Made by a program: the position numbers and the translations under genes. The notes beneath the pieces are model-generated. The model had not been told where the DNA came from and searched no databases. It was given only the letters and a program-made list of their open reading frames with translations. A stretch of DNA of 64,000 bases, from the NCBI RefSeq assembly GCF_002873395.1, contig NZ_MCUV01000008.1, forward strand, positions 1-64,000, given 5' to 3'. Source of the stretch: Vibrio sp. 10N.286.49.B3 (GTDB lineage Bacteria; Pseudomonadota; Gammaproteobacteria; Enterobacterales; Vibrionaceae). The stretch's first letter is position 1. Every line of letters begins with the position of its first letter. This document shows positions 18,081-27,700 of this stretch, one piece after another.

Positions 18081-19337
18081 TTACTGAGCAACCGGTTTGA
18101 ATACTCGTACCCAATCAACGAGCATTACGTTTTTACCTGACGTGTCCGATAGTTCGGTATCGGTAGGGTCATGTTCCCACCAACTCTGAAATTCATTGTT
18201 TATAATGATATCCATTGGTTTGTAGAAACCTTTACCTTTTTGGTAGTTGTAAGGGTCAATAACCGACGCAGGAGAGAGCTCACTGGCTTGTTTGAGGTAA
18301 TCAAAATTAAAATCACCAGTATCTTCTCTATGAGTTTCAACACCTTGGTGCCCAGTGTTATCATTTTCTAATTCATTATTGCTATCAAGTTTTGGATAAC
18401 TGTAATACCACGTTGGAGCACTCCCAGAATACATTTTCGTCGCAAATGCATTGTTATAAAGTACTCGAACCAACTCACCATTAATGTAGTACTCAAAATG
18501 ATAGGGGTTGACCCAATTCACACCTATTTGTATGAATTGGCGATCTCCATTATTCCAAGTATATTCTCCCCAACTCTCATTGCCATTCATATGATGGCCG
18601 TCAGTTGAACCTTGCCACCAACTGTTTTTATCACGCGGTTGATAGTCGGTGAATGGCTGACGGATAAATGAATGGTGGCTCAAGTGGATATATTTTGAGA
18701 AGTAGGTATTACCATTACTTTTGCCAGCGTAAGCTTCGAGAATATCGATCTCTTGAGTATCGTCAGGGCTTAATAACCAAACCGCCGCAGCCAAAGAAAT
18801 GTCAGACATACTAACACTTGCTTCGACAAAAACAGGAAACTCTACTTGCTCATTTGAAGAAATACACGCGGCATTTACACCGGGCTTATTTTGTTTGTCG
18901 GTTCTATCGCTACGAGAGACACGAAATTGAGCGTGACCATCGTTTACCGTAAAGTGATCGTGCTGCCAATAGGTCGAACCAGGACCATCCCAGTTGGAAT
19001 GATAAAAATTGTACCAACGACCTTCTCCGAAATCCGTACGCTCTGATGTGGCATTAAATGTGTATTGAAAATCATCAGACATATTAGTTTGTTCTTGCCA
19101 TTTATGATTAACCCCGGCGTGGGCCGGTACACTTAGTACATGGACATCCGCAGGATCTTGAGAAACTGAACGATAACCGAGAGTTGAAACATCCGTTAAT
19201 AATGTTGAACTATCAGGGTCTGCATGCGGGGGCGTTACACCACTTTGATCGCCAGGGGAGACAGGTGCATCGCTTGAACTGCCCCCGCAACCGGCGAGCG
19301 TTGTCGCAATTGTCGTTAGCAAAAAAATACGTTTCAT
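18081..19337 (-). CDS. GH16 agarase/porphyranase-type lipoprotein (upstream copy)
   Basis: Family 16 endo-glycosidase paralogous to the gene at 16747. Lipobox LAGC followed by a Gly/Ser-rich linker (GGSSSDAPVSPGD) predicts a surface-tethered lipoprotein. The catalytic motif EIDILEAY lies near residues 196-203. It differs from its twin by a longer linker and small insertions (for example the GHHMNGNE loop). The ATG at 19337 has AAGGA ten bases upstream; an in-frame TTG at 19346 is too close to that RBS. A putative GntR operator and a CRP-like site lie upstream. Expected role: first attack on agar or porphyran at the cell surface. Confidence 0.88.
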   Translation of the reverse strand: MKRIFLLTTIATTLAGCGGSSSDAPVSPGDQSGVTPPHADPDSSTLLTDVSTLGYRSVSQDPADVHVLSVPAHAGVNHKWQEQTNMSDDFQYTFNATSERTDFGEGRWYNFYHSNWDGPGSTYWQHDHFTVNDGHAQFRVSRSDRTDKQNKPGVNAACISSNEQVEFPVFVEASVSMSDISLAAAVWLLSPDDTQEIDILEAYAGKSNGNTYFSKYIHLSHHSFIRQPFTDYQPRDKNSWWQGSTDGHHMNGNESWGEYTWNNGDRQFIQIGVNWVNPYHFEYYINGELVRVLYNNAFATKMYSGSAPTWYYSYPKLDSNNELENDNTGHQGVETHREDTGDFNFDYLKQASELSPASVIDPYNYQKGKGFYKPMDIIINNEFQSWWEHDPTDTELSDTSGKNVMLVDWVRVFKPVAQ

Positions 19338-19387
19338 TATGTCCAATTCCTTTTAATCTATGGCACTTATTTCAGATAATCTTACAC

Positions 19388-19463
19388 ATTTCAACCAATG
19401 GGTTTTGTGATCAACCAATTGTATTTAACTGGCAGCCCAATATGGGTTGTGATTCTACTCAAT
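19388..19463 (-). promoter_or_regulatory. Putative GntR operator pair and CRP-like site upstream of GH16
   Basis: TGATCAACCA (19408-19417) is one mismatch from TGGTnnACCA. A second right half, TTTCAACCA, ends at 19397, giving a 20-bp spacing. TGTGA-N6-TCAAT at 19448-19463 resembles a CRP site. They lie 51-126 bp upstream of the GH16 start. Confidence 0.5.
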
Positions 19464-19497
19464 ATTGTGATCTGTCCGATGATTTGTGTAGATTAAA

Positions 19498-19527
19498 TTA
19501 AGGTCGCATCAATGGATTCGACCTTAA
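19498..19527 (-). terminator. Terminator of sugar porter gene
   Basis: TTAAGGTCG (19498-19506) pairs with CGACCTTAA (19519-19527) five bases after the stop on the minus strand, with a short T run beyond. Confidence 0.6.
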
Positions 19528-19531
19528 CACA

Positions 19532-21121
19532 CTAATATTCTAAGCTCTTGTTGTGTATTTTTTGTCCACTTGAATTGGATGACAATAACACTTCAATTTG
19601 CTCAATGGATTTGTCTTTAGTTTCCGGTAATAGTTTGGCGATGAGTGCCAAACCGAGACCACTGAATATGGCGTACATTAAGAAGGTATTAGCTGCACCT
19701 AAATTCGCTAATTGCCAAGGGAAGAATTGTTGAATCAAGTAACTTGCAATACTGGTGACAATTGCAGAGACAGGTATGGCCGCACTGCGAACTGAATTGG
19801 GAAATATTTCAGAAAATAGAACCCACATAATAGGACCAATCGAGATATGAAATGCGGCAATAAAACCGAGAATGCCAAATAACACTAGATAGGTGTTAAC
19901 GGTGATCGCTTTCTCGATAATATTTGCTTCATATTGTACTAGTTCAACCGGAGAATAGATCGCTGATAAAGCATCTTTAAATTCGACATCATTGTTAAAT
20001 ACTTTTCCTTTGAGGGACTCAAGCGGAACCACATTGATGGTTTCAGATAGCTGCTCAACGTTGGCATGAGTAAGCTCGAATTTGGCGCTGTTGAATCCAT
20101 ACCAACATGTAAGGTGGCTAAATACCGCAAACGTTAGACCGATGAGTAGTAATGGACGGCGTCCCAATTTGTCTATGAACATAATCGCGATGACGGTAAA
20201 GATGACACTGGTTAGACCGATATAAATCGCTTGCTGAAACGCGGCGTTACCACCAAATCCGACTTGTTCAAAAACCGTGGGTGCATAGAATAAGATGGCA
20301 TTCATTCCAGTGATGCCTTGTACGATGGCGATGGTGACACCAATAACAAGCGCAGTGCGATACTTGGATGTAATCAGACTTTTAAGTTGATGACCAAAAG
20401 CGGGCTGTTTGTCTTCTTGCATCGTTGCGTTGATTTCTTTCACTGTATCCATAAGTGTATCTGGGGCGTACAGTTTACTCAGTACTTTTTTTGCTTCCTT
20501 AACTTTTCCTCTAGTGATTAACCAGCGAGGAGATTCTGGGACGGTAAACAACAATCCAAACCATAAAGTAGCGGGAACAAGTTCAGATGCGAGCATCGTT
20601 CTCCAAATACCTTCGGATGAAAGTAAATAAATGCTTTCAGATACATTGATGACAAGGTAATAGTTAATAAAGTAAGCCATGGATAAACCAATGACAATAT
20701 TGAATTGGTTACATGAAACCAACTTACCTCGTAATCTAGAGGGGGCAACTTCACCAATGTACATAGAGGCTAGAGATAAAGAGCTAAAGGCAAGGCCACC
20801 AATGAAACGAGCGGCAACTAGCATCTCGTAGCTTGTTGATAACGCAGAGCCTACTGCAGAAAAGACATATAAACCCGCAATAAGGATAAGGGTGTTTTTT
20901 CTTCCCCATGTGTCTGCTATTTTACCGGCGAAAAACAGGGCAATGATCGCGCCAAGGCTCGGCGCCCCTACCACTGTACCTATCTGTAAATCTGACAAAC
21001 CAAACTCCATACTAATATAACGAATGGTTCCTGAGATGATTGCGGCATCAAGTCCGAAGACGAATCCACCCAGCGCTACAATTAGCGCGTATCGGATGGC
21101 ATTTTTAGTGTGATGATTCAT
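19532..21121 (-). CDS. MFS sugar porter (sugar:H+ symporter family)
   Basis: A 529-residue inner-membrane transporter of the sugar porter (SP) family, with 12 predicted membrane segments. Signature motifs are seen: GKIADTWGRKN between helices 2 and 3, PESPRWLI after helix 6, FIDKLGRRPLLL between helices 8 and 9, and LPETKDKS at the C-terminal end. A large loop of about 70 residues (about 325-400) between helices 9 and 10 is longer than usual. Such proteins import monosaccharides, here perhaps galactose or the substrate of the orphan isomerase operon. It is transcribed alone; ATTGGT-N5-ACCAAT lies 17 bp before the start codon. Confidence 0.9.
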   Translation of the reverse strand: MNHHTKNAIRYALIVALGGFVFGLDAAIISGTIRYISMEFGLSDLQIGTVVGAPSLGAIIALFFAGKIADTWGRKNTLILIAGLYVFSAVGSALSTSYEMLVAARFIGGLAFSSLSLASMYIGEVAPSRLRGKLVSCNQFNIVIGLSMAYFINYYLVINVSESIYLLSSEGIWRTMLASELVPATLWFGLLFTVPESPRWLITRGKVKEAKKVLSKLYAPDTLMDTVKEINATMQEDKQPAFGHQLKSLITSKYRTALVIGVTIAIVQGITGMNAILFYAPTVFEQVGFGGNAAFQQAIYIGLTSVIFTVIAIMFIDKLGRRPLLLIGLTFAVFSHLTCWYGFNSAKFELTHANVEQLSETINVVPLESLKGKVFNNDVEFKDALSAIYSPVELVQYEANIIEKAITVNTYLVLFGILGFIAAFHISIGPIMWVLFSEIFPNSVRSAAIPVSAIVTSIASYLIQQFFPWQLANLGAANTFLMYAIFSGLGLALIAKLLPETKDKSIEQIEVLLSSNSSGQKIHNKSLEY

Positions 21122-21617
21122 TATGTATTCCCTAGCAATTGGTGATGAACCAATAGTCCATCATAGGTAACCCAAAGTCTGCCGATTTGATCACAATTGG
21201 TAAATAAGTGGCGAGTATTTTTAGCAAATCGTTGATTAGTGAGTAAAAGTTTCATAATGAAAATGGTTTAGTGGCAGGTTGAAGTGATTAACTGCCTGTA
21301 GGCATGCTTGAATTAATTTGGAAGGCTCAAAGAACACATACAGAAATGTAAGGGGAACACAATTGCTATTGACTTTTAGCCAGAATATAAGCCGTAAGCA
21401 GTAGAGGTAATGTGAAGTCAGATGGGGTAGTCGAAAAAGCTTTAAAGATTGATCTCTTATTAAGGTGTAGATTGAGCTAATTCATTCAAATACTTTGCGG
21501 TGTTCGTTGTTGACATGCCTTTAAATGACTGCCGCTTGTATTTTTTATTTTGCGCAAAATAGCACCACTACCGCGATGCTATCTTTATTATATTTACAAT
21601 ATCAGTTAACTTTTGAA
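21122..21617 (-). promoter_or_regulatory. 496-bp intergenic region with a TTGGT/ACCAA inverted repeat
   Basis: The gap between the AHG dehydrogenase stop and the sugar porter start holds ATTGGT-gatga-ACCAAT (21138-21154), which resembles the island operator but with a 5-bp instead of a 2-bp centre. A weak ATAGCA/TGCTAT hairpin (21559-21582) may end the dehydrogenase transcript. I see nothing else there. Confidence 0.4.
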
Positions 21618-23066
21618 TTATTGATAATTGACATACACAGTTTTTTTCTGAAGGTACCCTTCGAGACCATGTTTGCCATCTTCGCCTCCGATTCCTGAAC
21701 GTTTAAACCCGGTATGGAAACCATTAAACAATTCACCGTTAGGTCGGTTAACATATATTTCACCCACCTCAAGCTCATTAACGGCCTGCATTATTTTTCG
21801 CATATCGTTAGTGTAAACATACCCCGAAAGGCCAAGATCTATATCATTCGCATACTCTAGAGCTTGCTCGAAACTACTAATAGGCATAGCTGATACGATT
21901 GGACCAAAGGTTTCTTGCTGCATTATGTCCATATCATTGGTCACATTGGTAATAATGGTGGGTGCGAACCAGAAACCTTTATCAAATGCAGATCCTTCGG
22001 GTTTGCCACCACCTAACTCAATCACTGCACCTTGCTCTTGAGCACGCTTGACCATGCGTGTGAGGTTATTGATTTCTCTAGCATTGACCTTAGGACCAAT
22101 ATCAGTACTGCTTTCAAGGGGATCACCAACAATGAGCTCTTTAGTTTTAGCTATGAATTTAGCCATAAACTCATCATAAATAGCATCATGAATATACATA
22201 CGTTCGTTTGAGGTACAAATTTGTCCACAGTTACCAAATCCAGATTTGACTGCCATATCAACAACATGATCAATGTCAACATCGTCAAGAACGATAAATG
22301 GTGCTTTACCACCGAGTTCCAGGTTAAGTGCTGTAATGTTCTCTGATGCAGAACGGTATAAAATTGAGCCTACTTCAGAGCTCCCCGTTAATGTCACAAG
22401 TTTGGTTATTGGGTTTCGGACCAATTCATCGCCGACGACATCGCCCTCACCCGAAATAATATTTACAACACCTTTTGGGAAGTCACATTCCGCGATGAGC
22501 TTTGAAAACTCCAATACAGCAAGAGGTGTATCCGCCGGTGGCATTACAACCATGGTGTTACCGGTGACAAGTGCATTTCCCAATTTTCTTGCTGCGAGAG
22601 CGAGAGGGTAGTTCCATGCCAGCAACCCAACGGTCACACCAAATGGTACGCGCTGAATCCAGATTTGTTCGTCTTGATTTTCGCTGGTAAATATTTCCCC
22701 CTCAATACGTCGAGCAGACTCTGCTGCATAACGAAGAAAGCCAACGGAGCCAGCAACTTCACCACGAGCATCAGATAGTGTTTTTCCTTGCTCAGTGGTC
22801 AGTAGCTTCGCAAATGATTCAGTATTTTTTTCCAGCTTGTCTGCTAATTTAGATACATAGTTTGCACGAGTCTGAGCAGGAAGCTTAGCCCATGCCTTAG
22901 AAGCTTTTTCACTAGATAAAAGAGCTTTTTTTGCATCATCTCTAGTGGCTTTTGGTGCATAACCTACAATAGTTTCGTTACTAGGATTGATAACTTCAAT
23001 AGTCTCTAAACCAGAGGCCTTTAACCACTGACCATCGATGTACAGGTTGCTAATTAAAATAGACAT
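21618..23066 (-). CDS. Aldehyde dehydrogenase, probable 3,6-anhydro-L-galactose dehydrogenase
   Basis: An NAD(P)-dependent aldehyde dehydrogenase of 482 residues. The catalytic Cys284 lies in GQICTSNER and the general base Glu250 in LELGGKAPF; the Rossmann segment LTGSSEVG is intact. In an agar island with a cycloisomerase, KDG kinase and KDPG aldolase, the expected reaction is oxidation of 3,6-anhydro-L-galactose to 3,6-anhydrogalactonate, the committed step of AHG catabolism. The close relatives lactaldehyde and succinate-semialdehyde dehydrogenases cannot be excluded by sequence alone. The first perfect copy of the putative operator sits 56 bp upstream. Confidence 0.85.
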   Translation of the reverse strand: MSILISNLYIDGQWLKASGLETIEVINPSNETIVGYAPKATRDDAKKALLSSEKASKAWAKLPAQTRANYVSKLADKLEKNTESFAKLLTTEQGKTLSDARGEVAGSVGFLRYAAESARRIEGEIFTSENQDEQIWIQRVPFGVTVGLLAWNYPLALAARKLGNALVTGNTMVVMPPADTPLAVLEFSKLIAECDFPKGVVNIISGEGDVVGDELVRNPITKLVTLTGSSEVGSILYRSASENITALNLELGGKAPFIVLDDVDIDHVVDMAVKSGFGNCGQICTSNERMYIHDAIYDEFMAKFIAKTKELIVGDPLESSTDIGPKVNAREINNLTRMVKRAQEQGAVIELGGGKPEGSAFDKGFWFAPTIITNVTNDMDIMQQETFGPIVSAMPISSFEQALEYANDIDLGLSGYVYTNDMRKIMQAVNELEVGEIYVNRPNGELFNGFHTGFKRSGIGGEDGKHGLEGYLQKKTVYVNYQ

Positions 23067-23121
23067 AGATCCCTCAGTAAATACAAATAATATGGAACTA
23101 ATATAACCTAGGTGGCATTAG

Positions 23122-23131
23122 TGGTCAACCA
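23122..23131 (-). promoter_or_regulatory. Perfect TGGTCAACCA operator before AHG dehydrogenase
   Basis: TGGTCAACCA (followed by A) matches the TTGGTnnACCAA consensus bound by UxuR/ExuR-type GntR proteins. A half-site TTGGTGA follows at 23141. It lies 56 bp upstream of the dehydrogenase start. Confidence 0.7.
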
Positions 23132-23316
23132 AATGAGTTATTGGTGAATGTATATGTGATGTTGGTAGGTATATTCCGTCTTCTACTTGAATATAGCGGT
23201 TTTTAAATATAAATCAGAAATACTGCATAATTTTTCAGTTTTCTTAATCTTATGTGACAACAACATGCAAAACAAACATACAACAAGTAGTAAAAGAGTT
23301 GATGATCGCTTAAAAT

Positions 23317-23326
23317 AGGTCAACCG
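23317..23326 (+). promoter_or_regulatory. Operator-like site before the gntR gene
   Basis: AGGTCAACCG keeps the GGTnnACC core of the motif and lies 32 bp upstream of the regulator's ATG, suggesting autoregulation. Confidence 0.5.
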
Positions 23327-23357
23327 AATTGAACTGAACAGACTACCCGGAAATAAA

Positions 23358-24131
23358 ATGATTGAAACAAAGAGTACGAAAAGACGGTATTATGATATCG
23401 GATTACAAATAGAAGAATTGCTTCATTCTGGTGTTTTTAAAGCTGGTGAGCGTTTACCATCTGAGCGTGAATTAAGTGACCGATTTGAAACAAGCCGAGC
23501 AACTATTCGCGAAGCGATTATTATGCTTGAGCTTAAAGGCTTAGTTGTAGTTAGACAAGGTGCAGGAATTTATTTTATTGATTCTCCCGAAAAAGCTTCA
23601 AACAGCGCGTTTATTCCAAAAAGTGATATTGGCCCATTTGAACTTCTTCAAGCAAGACAAATCATAGAAAGTAGTATTGCGGGGTTTGCTGCAACTCAAA
23701 TTAAGTTCAATGAATTACGAGAGCTCAAAAAGGTACTAAATCAGCAAGAAAATCAAATTAACGGTGACAGTGAAAAGTTTGAACAACTCGATGAACAGTT
23801 TCACCACTTAATTTCAGAATCGACTCAAAACCGCGTACTCATTCGACAGGCTGCAGAGATGTGGAATACAGTTCGAATTAAAAACCCACTTTGGCGTGAA
23901 TTAAACCACAAATATTTACATGAAGAACGATTACAAACTCAGTGGATTAACGATCATAAACGTATTTTAATGGCATTACAAAAACGTTCTGCAGAAGAGG
24001 CCAAGCAAGCTGTGTGGCAGCACATCGAGAATAGTAAGGTAGAGTTACTAAAAATTGCTTCATCAGAAGGGGTCGATGAAGAGCTCGATGACTTTTTCTT
24101 TGCTCTCGATTTGGATATCGAAAATAGCTAA
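23358..24131 (+). CDS. GntR/FadR-family repressor, UxuR/ExuR-like, probable agar regulon regulator
   Basis: 257 residues. A winged helix-turn-helix (about 8-75, with GERLPSERELSDRFETSRATIREAIIMLE in its core) is followed by an all-helical FCD effector domain (about 95-225) with candidate metal or ligand residues (Asp146, His150, His199, His221). The DNA-binding helix and the motif VRQGAGIYF resemble hexuronate regulators UxuR and ExuR, which bind TTGGTnnACCAA. That sequence recurs across the island's promoters, including this gene's own. The likely inducer is a pathway intermediate such as 3,6-anhydrogalactonate or 2-keto-3-deoxy-galactonate (inference). Confidence 0.9.
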   Translation: MIETKSTKRRYYDIGLQIEELLHSGVFKAGERLPSERELSDRFETSRATIREAIIMLELKGLVVVRQGAGIYFIDSPEKASNSAFIPKSDIGPFELLQARQIIESSIAGFAATQIKFNELRELKKVLNQQENQINGDSEKFEQLDEQFHHLISESTQNRVLIRQAAEMWNTVRIKNPLWRELNHKYLHEERLQTQWINDHKRILMALQKRSAEEAKQAVWQHIENSKVELLKIASSEGVDEELDDFFFALDLDIENS

Positions 24132-24195
24132 TGGCACCTAATTAATAGTGAGCGGCTTTTTATTTTTGTATATCGTAGAGATCTCAATGTATTCG

Positions 24196-24221
24196 TTCTA
24201 GGGATTGCTCTGTCCCTAGAA
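24196..24221. terminator. Hairpin after gntR
   Basis: TTCTAGGGA (24196-24204) pairs perfectly with TCCCTAGAA (24213-24221); loop of 8 nt. It lies 64 bp after the regulator's stop. Confidence 0.6.
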
Positions 24222-24334
24222 TACTTAATATAGTATTCATTTATAAGTAAGAAAGATGCTCATAATTCTTGTTCATCAACGATGTTCATAATGAGCAACA
24301 ATACCTTTTGATTTTTGAAACACAAATCGAACAA

Positions 24335-24454
24335 TTATTGATATTGATAAGCCATAGCATAATCTTCAAGTGGAGTAAGCCAATGGCGATCAACTCTCAT
24401 CTCCTTCCATCCATGCAATAAACTATCAATAATCGAACCCGTTATCGAATATGC
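24335..24454 (-). pseudogene. Possible remnant of a lost gene (C-terminal 39 codons)
   Basis: On the minus strand an open stretch reads like the end of a real protein (segments LLHGWKEMR and DRHWLTPLEDYA) and closes at a TAA. There is no start codon or upstream continuation: an in-frame stop precedes it. It sits in the 628-bp gap between the gntR gene and the giant lipoprotein gene and is followed by a G7 run (24470-24476). I do not recognise the family. It could also be chance. Confidence 0.25.
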
Positions 24455-24637
24455 TTACGCTATGCTCGGGGGGGTTTCTATCATTTTTAGCCAATACCAT
24501 TTTATTTGTATTTTAATGAGCAAAACACGTGCAGCGATAAGGTGATTATTTAGTTCTATTTAGCAGATCATTCATGTTTGTGGAAAATACATATCTTCCT
24601 ATTATTAATTACGTCTAGACCTTGAAAAAGAGCATAA

Positions 24638-24670
24638 AAAATCCAAGCATATTTAATACACTTGGATTTT
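24638..24670. terminator. Terminator of giant lipoprotein gene
   Basis: AAAATCCAAG (24638-24647) pairs with CTTGGATTTT (24661-24670), with A/T tracts on both sides, 90 bp beyond the minus-strand stop at 24760. Confidence 0.75.
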
Positions 24671-24759
24671 GAAAGTTTTTAAGGATCGTTTAACCGATCA
24701 CTTTGATTCTAATTGTATAATCTCAATTGAGAGGAACAATTTTTTAGTTTGATTGTGGT

Positions 24760-27700
24760 TTAGCAAGGAGTTTCATCATCAGCAGGAGTAATACAAATAG
24801 GTTGAGTCCCCCAGTCTTTTCTGTCCCCTTGATCGTTATTAAACTCTAAAAATAAGTAATAAAAATCATTGTCAGGAAGATCTTTTGTTGGTACTAATCC
24901 ATCTAGCTGAAATGACGGTAGATCTAGTGAGTAAGTGACGGTACCTTTTTGACCACCAATAGTGTCAGTTACGATGTCATACTGTACACCTGTTCCTTTA
25001 CCGGCGTAGTCGTATAGTAATGACCAGCTTGGTTGTTGAAGACGGCGTAGGTAAATTTTTACCCCTTCAGGTGTGATACTATTTGACCCTGCGTTGTAGT
25101 CAAATGTAACTTCCATTGGTTTATTGATCGGGTTGGCGCGTGTTTTGTATTTCCAATCATTGTCCAAGTTGATGGCTATCGCTACATAATCCTCAGTGTC
25201 CATTGTGATGGTATCTTTGATCGTCCCTAGAACTTCACTTCCGTTTGCTGTTGCGGTAATCGTCACGTTGCCAACACCAGTTCCTGATACTTCACCGTGA
25301 TCTGAAACAGTGGCAATACCTGAGTTTGACGTAGTCCAGGTGATTGATTCATCATCTGGTTTTTCTGTTGGGTCACTTGACGTTAGTGTTGTACTGAGCA
25401 GAATGCTTTGACCTACATACAACTGACTGCCATCGTGCTCTAGCGTGATATCGGTTACGTAAATTGGATCAAATTCACCGACTGATATATGGATGGTGTC
25501 ATTGATGCCTTCTGCCACTGAAGATGATACCGTTATTGTGGTATCTCCATTTTCAAGAGCAGTTATGACCCCTGTACTGTCAACACTAGCAACTGAAGGG
25601 TTATTACTGGTGTAGACTACTTCTGGTTTTGCATTTAATGGTGTAAATTTTGGAACCAGTGAATAAGTTTCATTAACACGCAGCTTTTTCTCTGTACGGT
25701 CTAATGTGATATTGGTTGGTACTGGAGCTATGCCGTGAGCAGATTCAAGAGTGTCATTAAGGGTAGGCTTGATAAAGCTGACAGTTTCGCCATTTCGCCA
25801 AACGATGGTTGCTTTATTAACTTGATTATTAATCCCAAGACCAAAATGCGTTAGGTTCATTACGCCTTGTGAGAAGGCTTCACCACGTGAGCCGACTCGG
25901 TGAGACGGTTTTGTACCAGATGCGGTTTCTAGGATGATGCGTGCACCTAGCGGGTCAATATTTGCGAATGGGCTGTAGCCAACGTCAACATTGAGGTAGT
26001 TACCTTCATCGGTAGTGGTATTTTTGTATAAGTACCATTTGCCTTCTTCATTACTACCGTTAAGTAAGTCGACTTGACCATTACGGTTAAAGTCAAACGC
26101 TTGTCCCATATCGCCGTGACCAGGATCGCTGACATCATGTGCGCCGTGAATCGTTGTTGCTTCAAATTTCCCTTTACCATTATTGATTAGTAGTAAATCT
26201 GAAATACGCTCTTTTAAGAAACCATAGCGATGAATGAAGAGATCATTCCAGCCACTGTTGTTGAAGTCACCGAATGTGACTCCCCAGTGGTTGCCTCCAG
26301 AGGGTACATTCCATTCTTCAGTGGCATCAACAAATTTGTCGCCTTGGTTGATAAGCAATATATCATTAACGTTACGGTTTGTTGGTTGCCATTCTGTTTC
26401 AATTCCAGTAACATTTTCAAGTGAAAACGAGACGTTCCAATAGACATTTTGAGTTCGTACCCATTCGGCTTTCCATTTACCATTACCAATGTAACCGATA
26501 TAAATACCATTTTGGTCACGGATCTCAGGGAAACCATTGGCATCTTCAGGTTTGATCTCTAGAGAATGTGGTGCATCTTTCATGTCAGGGTGTAACTGAT
26601 TTTCCTGGAAACCAGTGGCGAAAACCCATGTTTTCTCTTTAGCGTCACCAAGGTAAATCGGATAACCATCATCATATTGACGATAAACCAGGTCGAGTTC
26701 TTTGAGCGTCAGTGCTGCACCGTCATCTGTTGTAATATCAATGAGTGTCACCCCTGTCTCGCCGTCATCACGTACATCGAATTTTGCTGTTGTCGGGTTG
26801 AAATCATAAGACTTGCGTGACATTTGATATTCAGGAAGGCCACGGGATAGATAGAGATCAAATAATCCATCATTGTTTAAATCAACTTCTGCAGCAGCTT
26901 GAATTTGACCTGCATTTTGAACACTTTCTGGTAAAAACTCACTTGAAACGTTAGTGAACGTGAAATCACCATTGTTTTTCCATAATGTGAGTGGTGAGAA
27001 CAGCAATAGATCCTGTTTACCATCATTATCAAAATCAAGAACAAGCACTCGCTCAGATTGTGTCATCTCGATACTTGGAATGCGAACTTGTTCGAAACTC
27101 CCATCTCCGTTATTACGATAGAATAACTGAACAGGACCATCGTAATTTGGAGTTGTAGCATTAACCAATACGAGATCTAATAATCCATTATTGTTGAGAT
27201 CTACCCAGCGTGGTGAGCGTCCGCGTGCAGGGGTGTTAATTCCACCATTGTTTTCAACTTCAACAAACTTGCCGCCTTCATTTTTAAATAAAATATAAGA
27301 AGAAGGGCTAGTACCGTTTGCTCCCCCCATTGCCAGCATTAAGTCAAGATTGCCATCGTTAGTGAAATCCCCTAGTGCAGTACCATGGTAATCTTGAGCG
27401 TATGGGAAGATAGGATCAACATTAACCGTGGCCCCAGCGAAGTTGGTGACCACTTGTGGTGCGATGTAGTTGTGGTTGTTAAGAATAGCATCGTAGAACC
27501 CATTACCTGCAATATCCCCTATCGATGGACCGCCATATTTGTACGTGACTTCAGTATCGAGTCCAACCTCTGCTGATACGTCTGTAAATTGAGGTAAAGT
27601 AACGTCACCGAGTGGGCTAGCAGTCATTGAATTGACTCTTACGGTTCCTGTTCTGACAGCTATTGTAAATTCCACTTCATCGTCAGATTGAGTTGCTAGC

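Noticed and set aside
24470..24476. G7 run as phase-variable or quadruplex element
   Set aside because: Single short run, not inside a gene, with no further G runs beside it.
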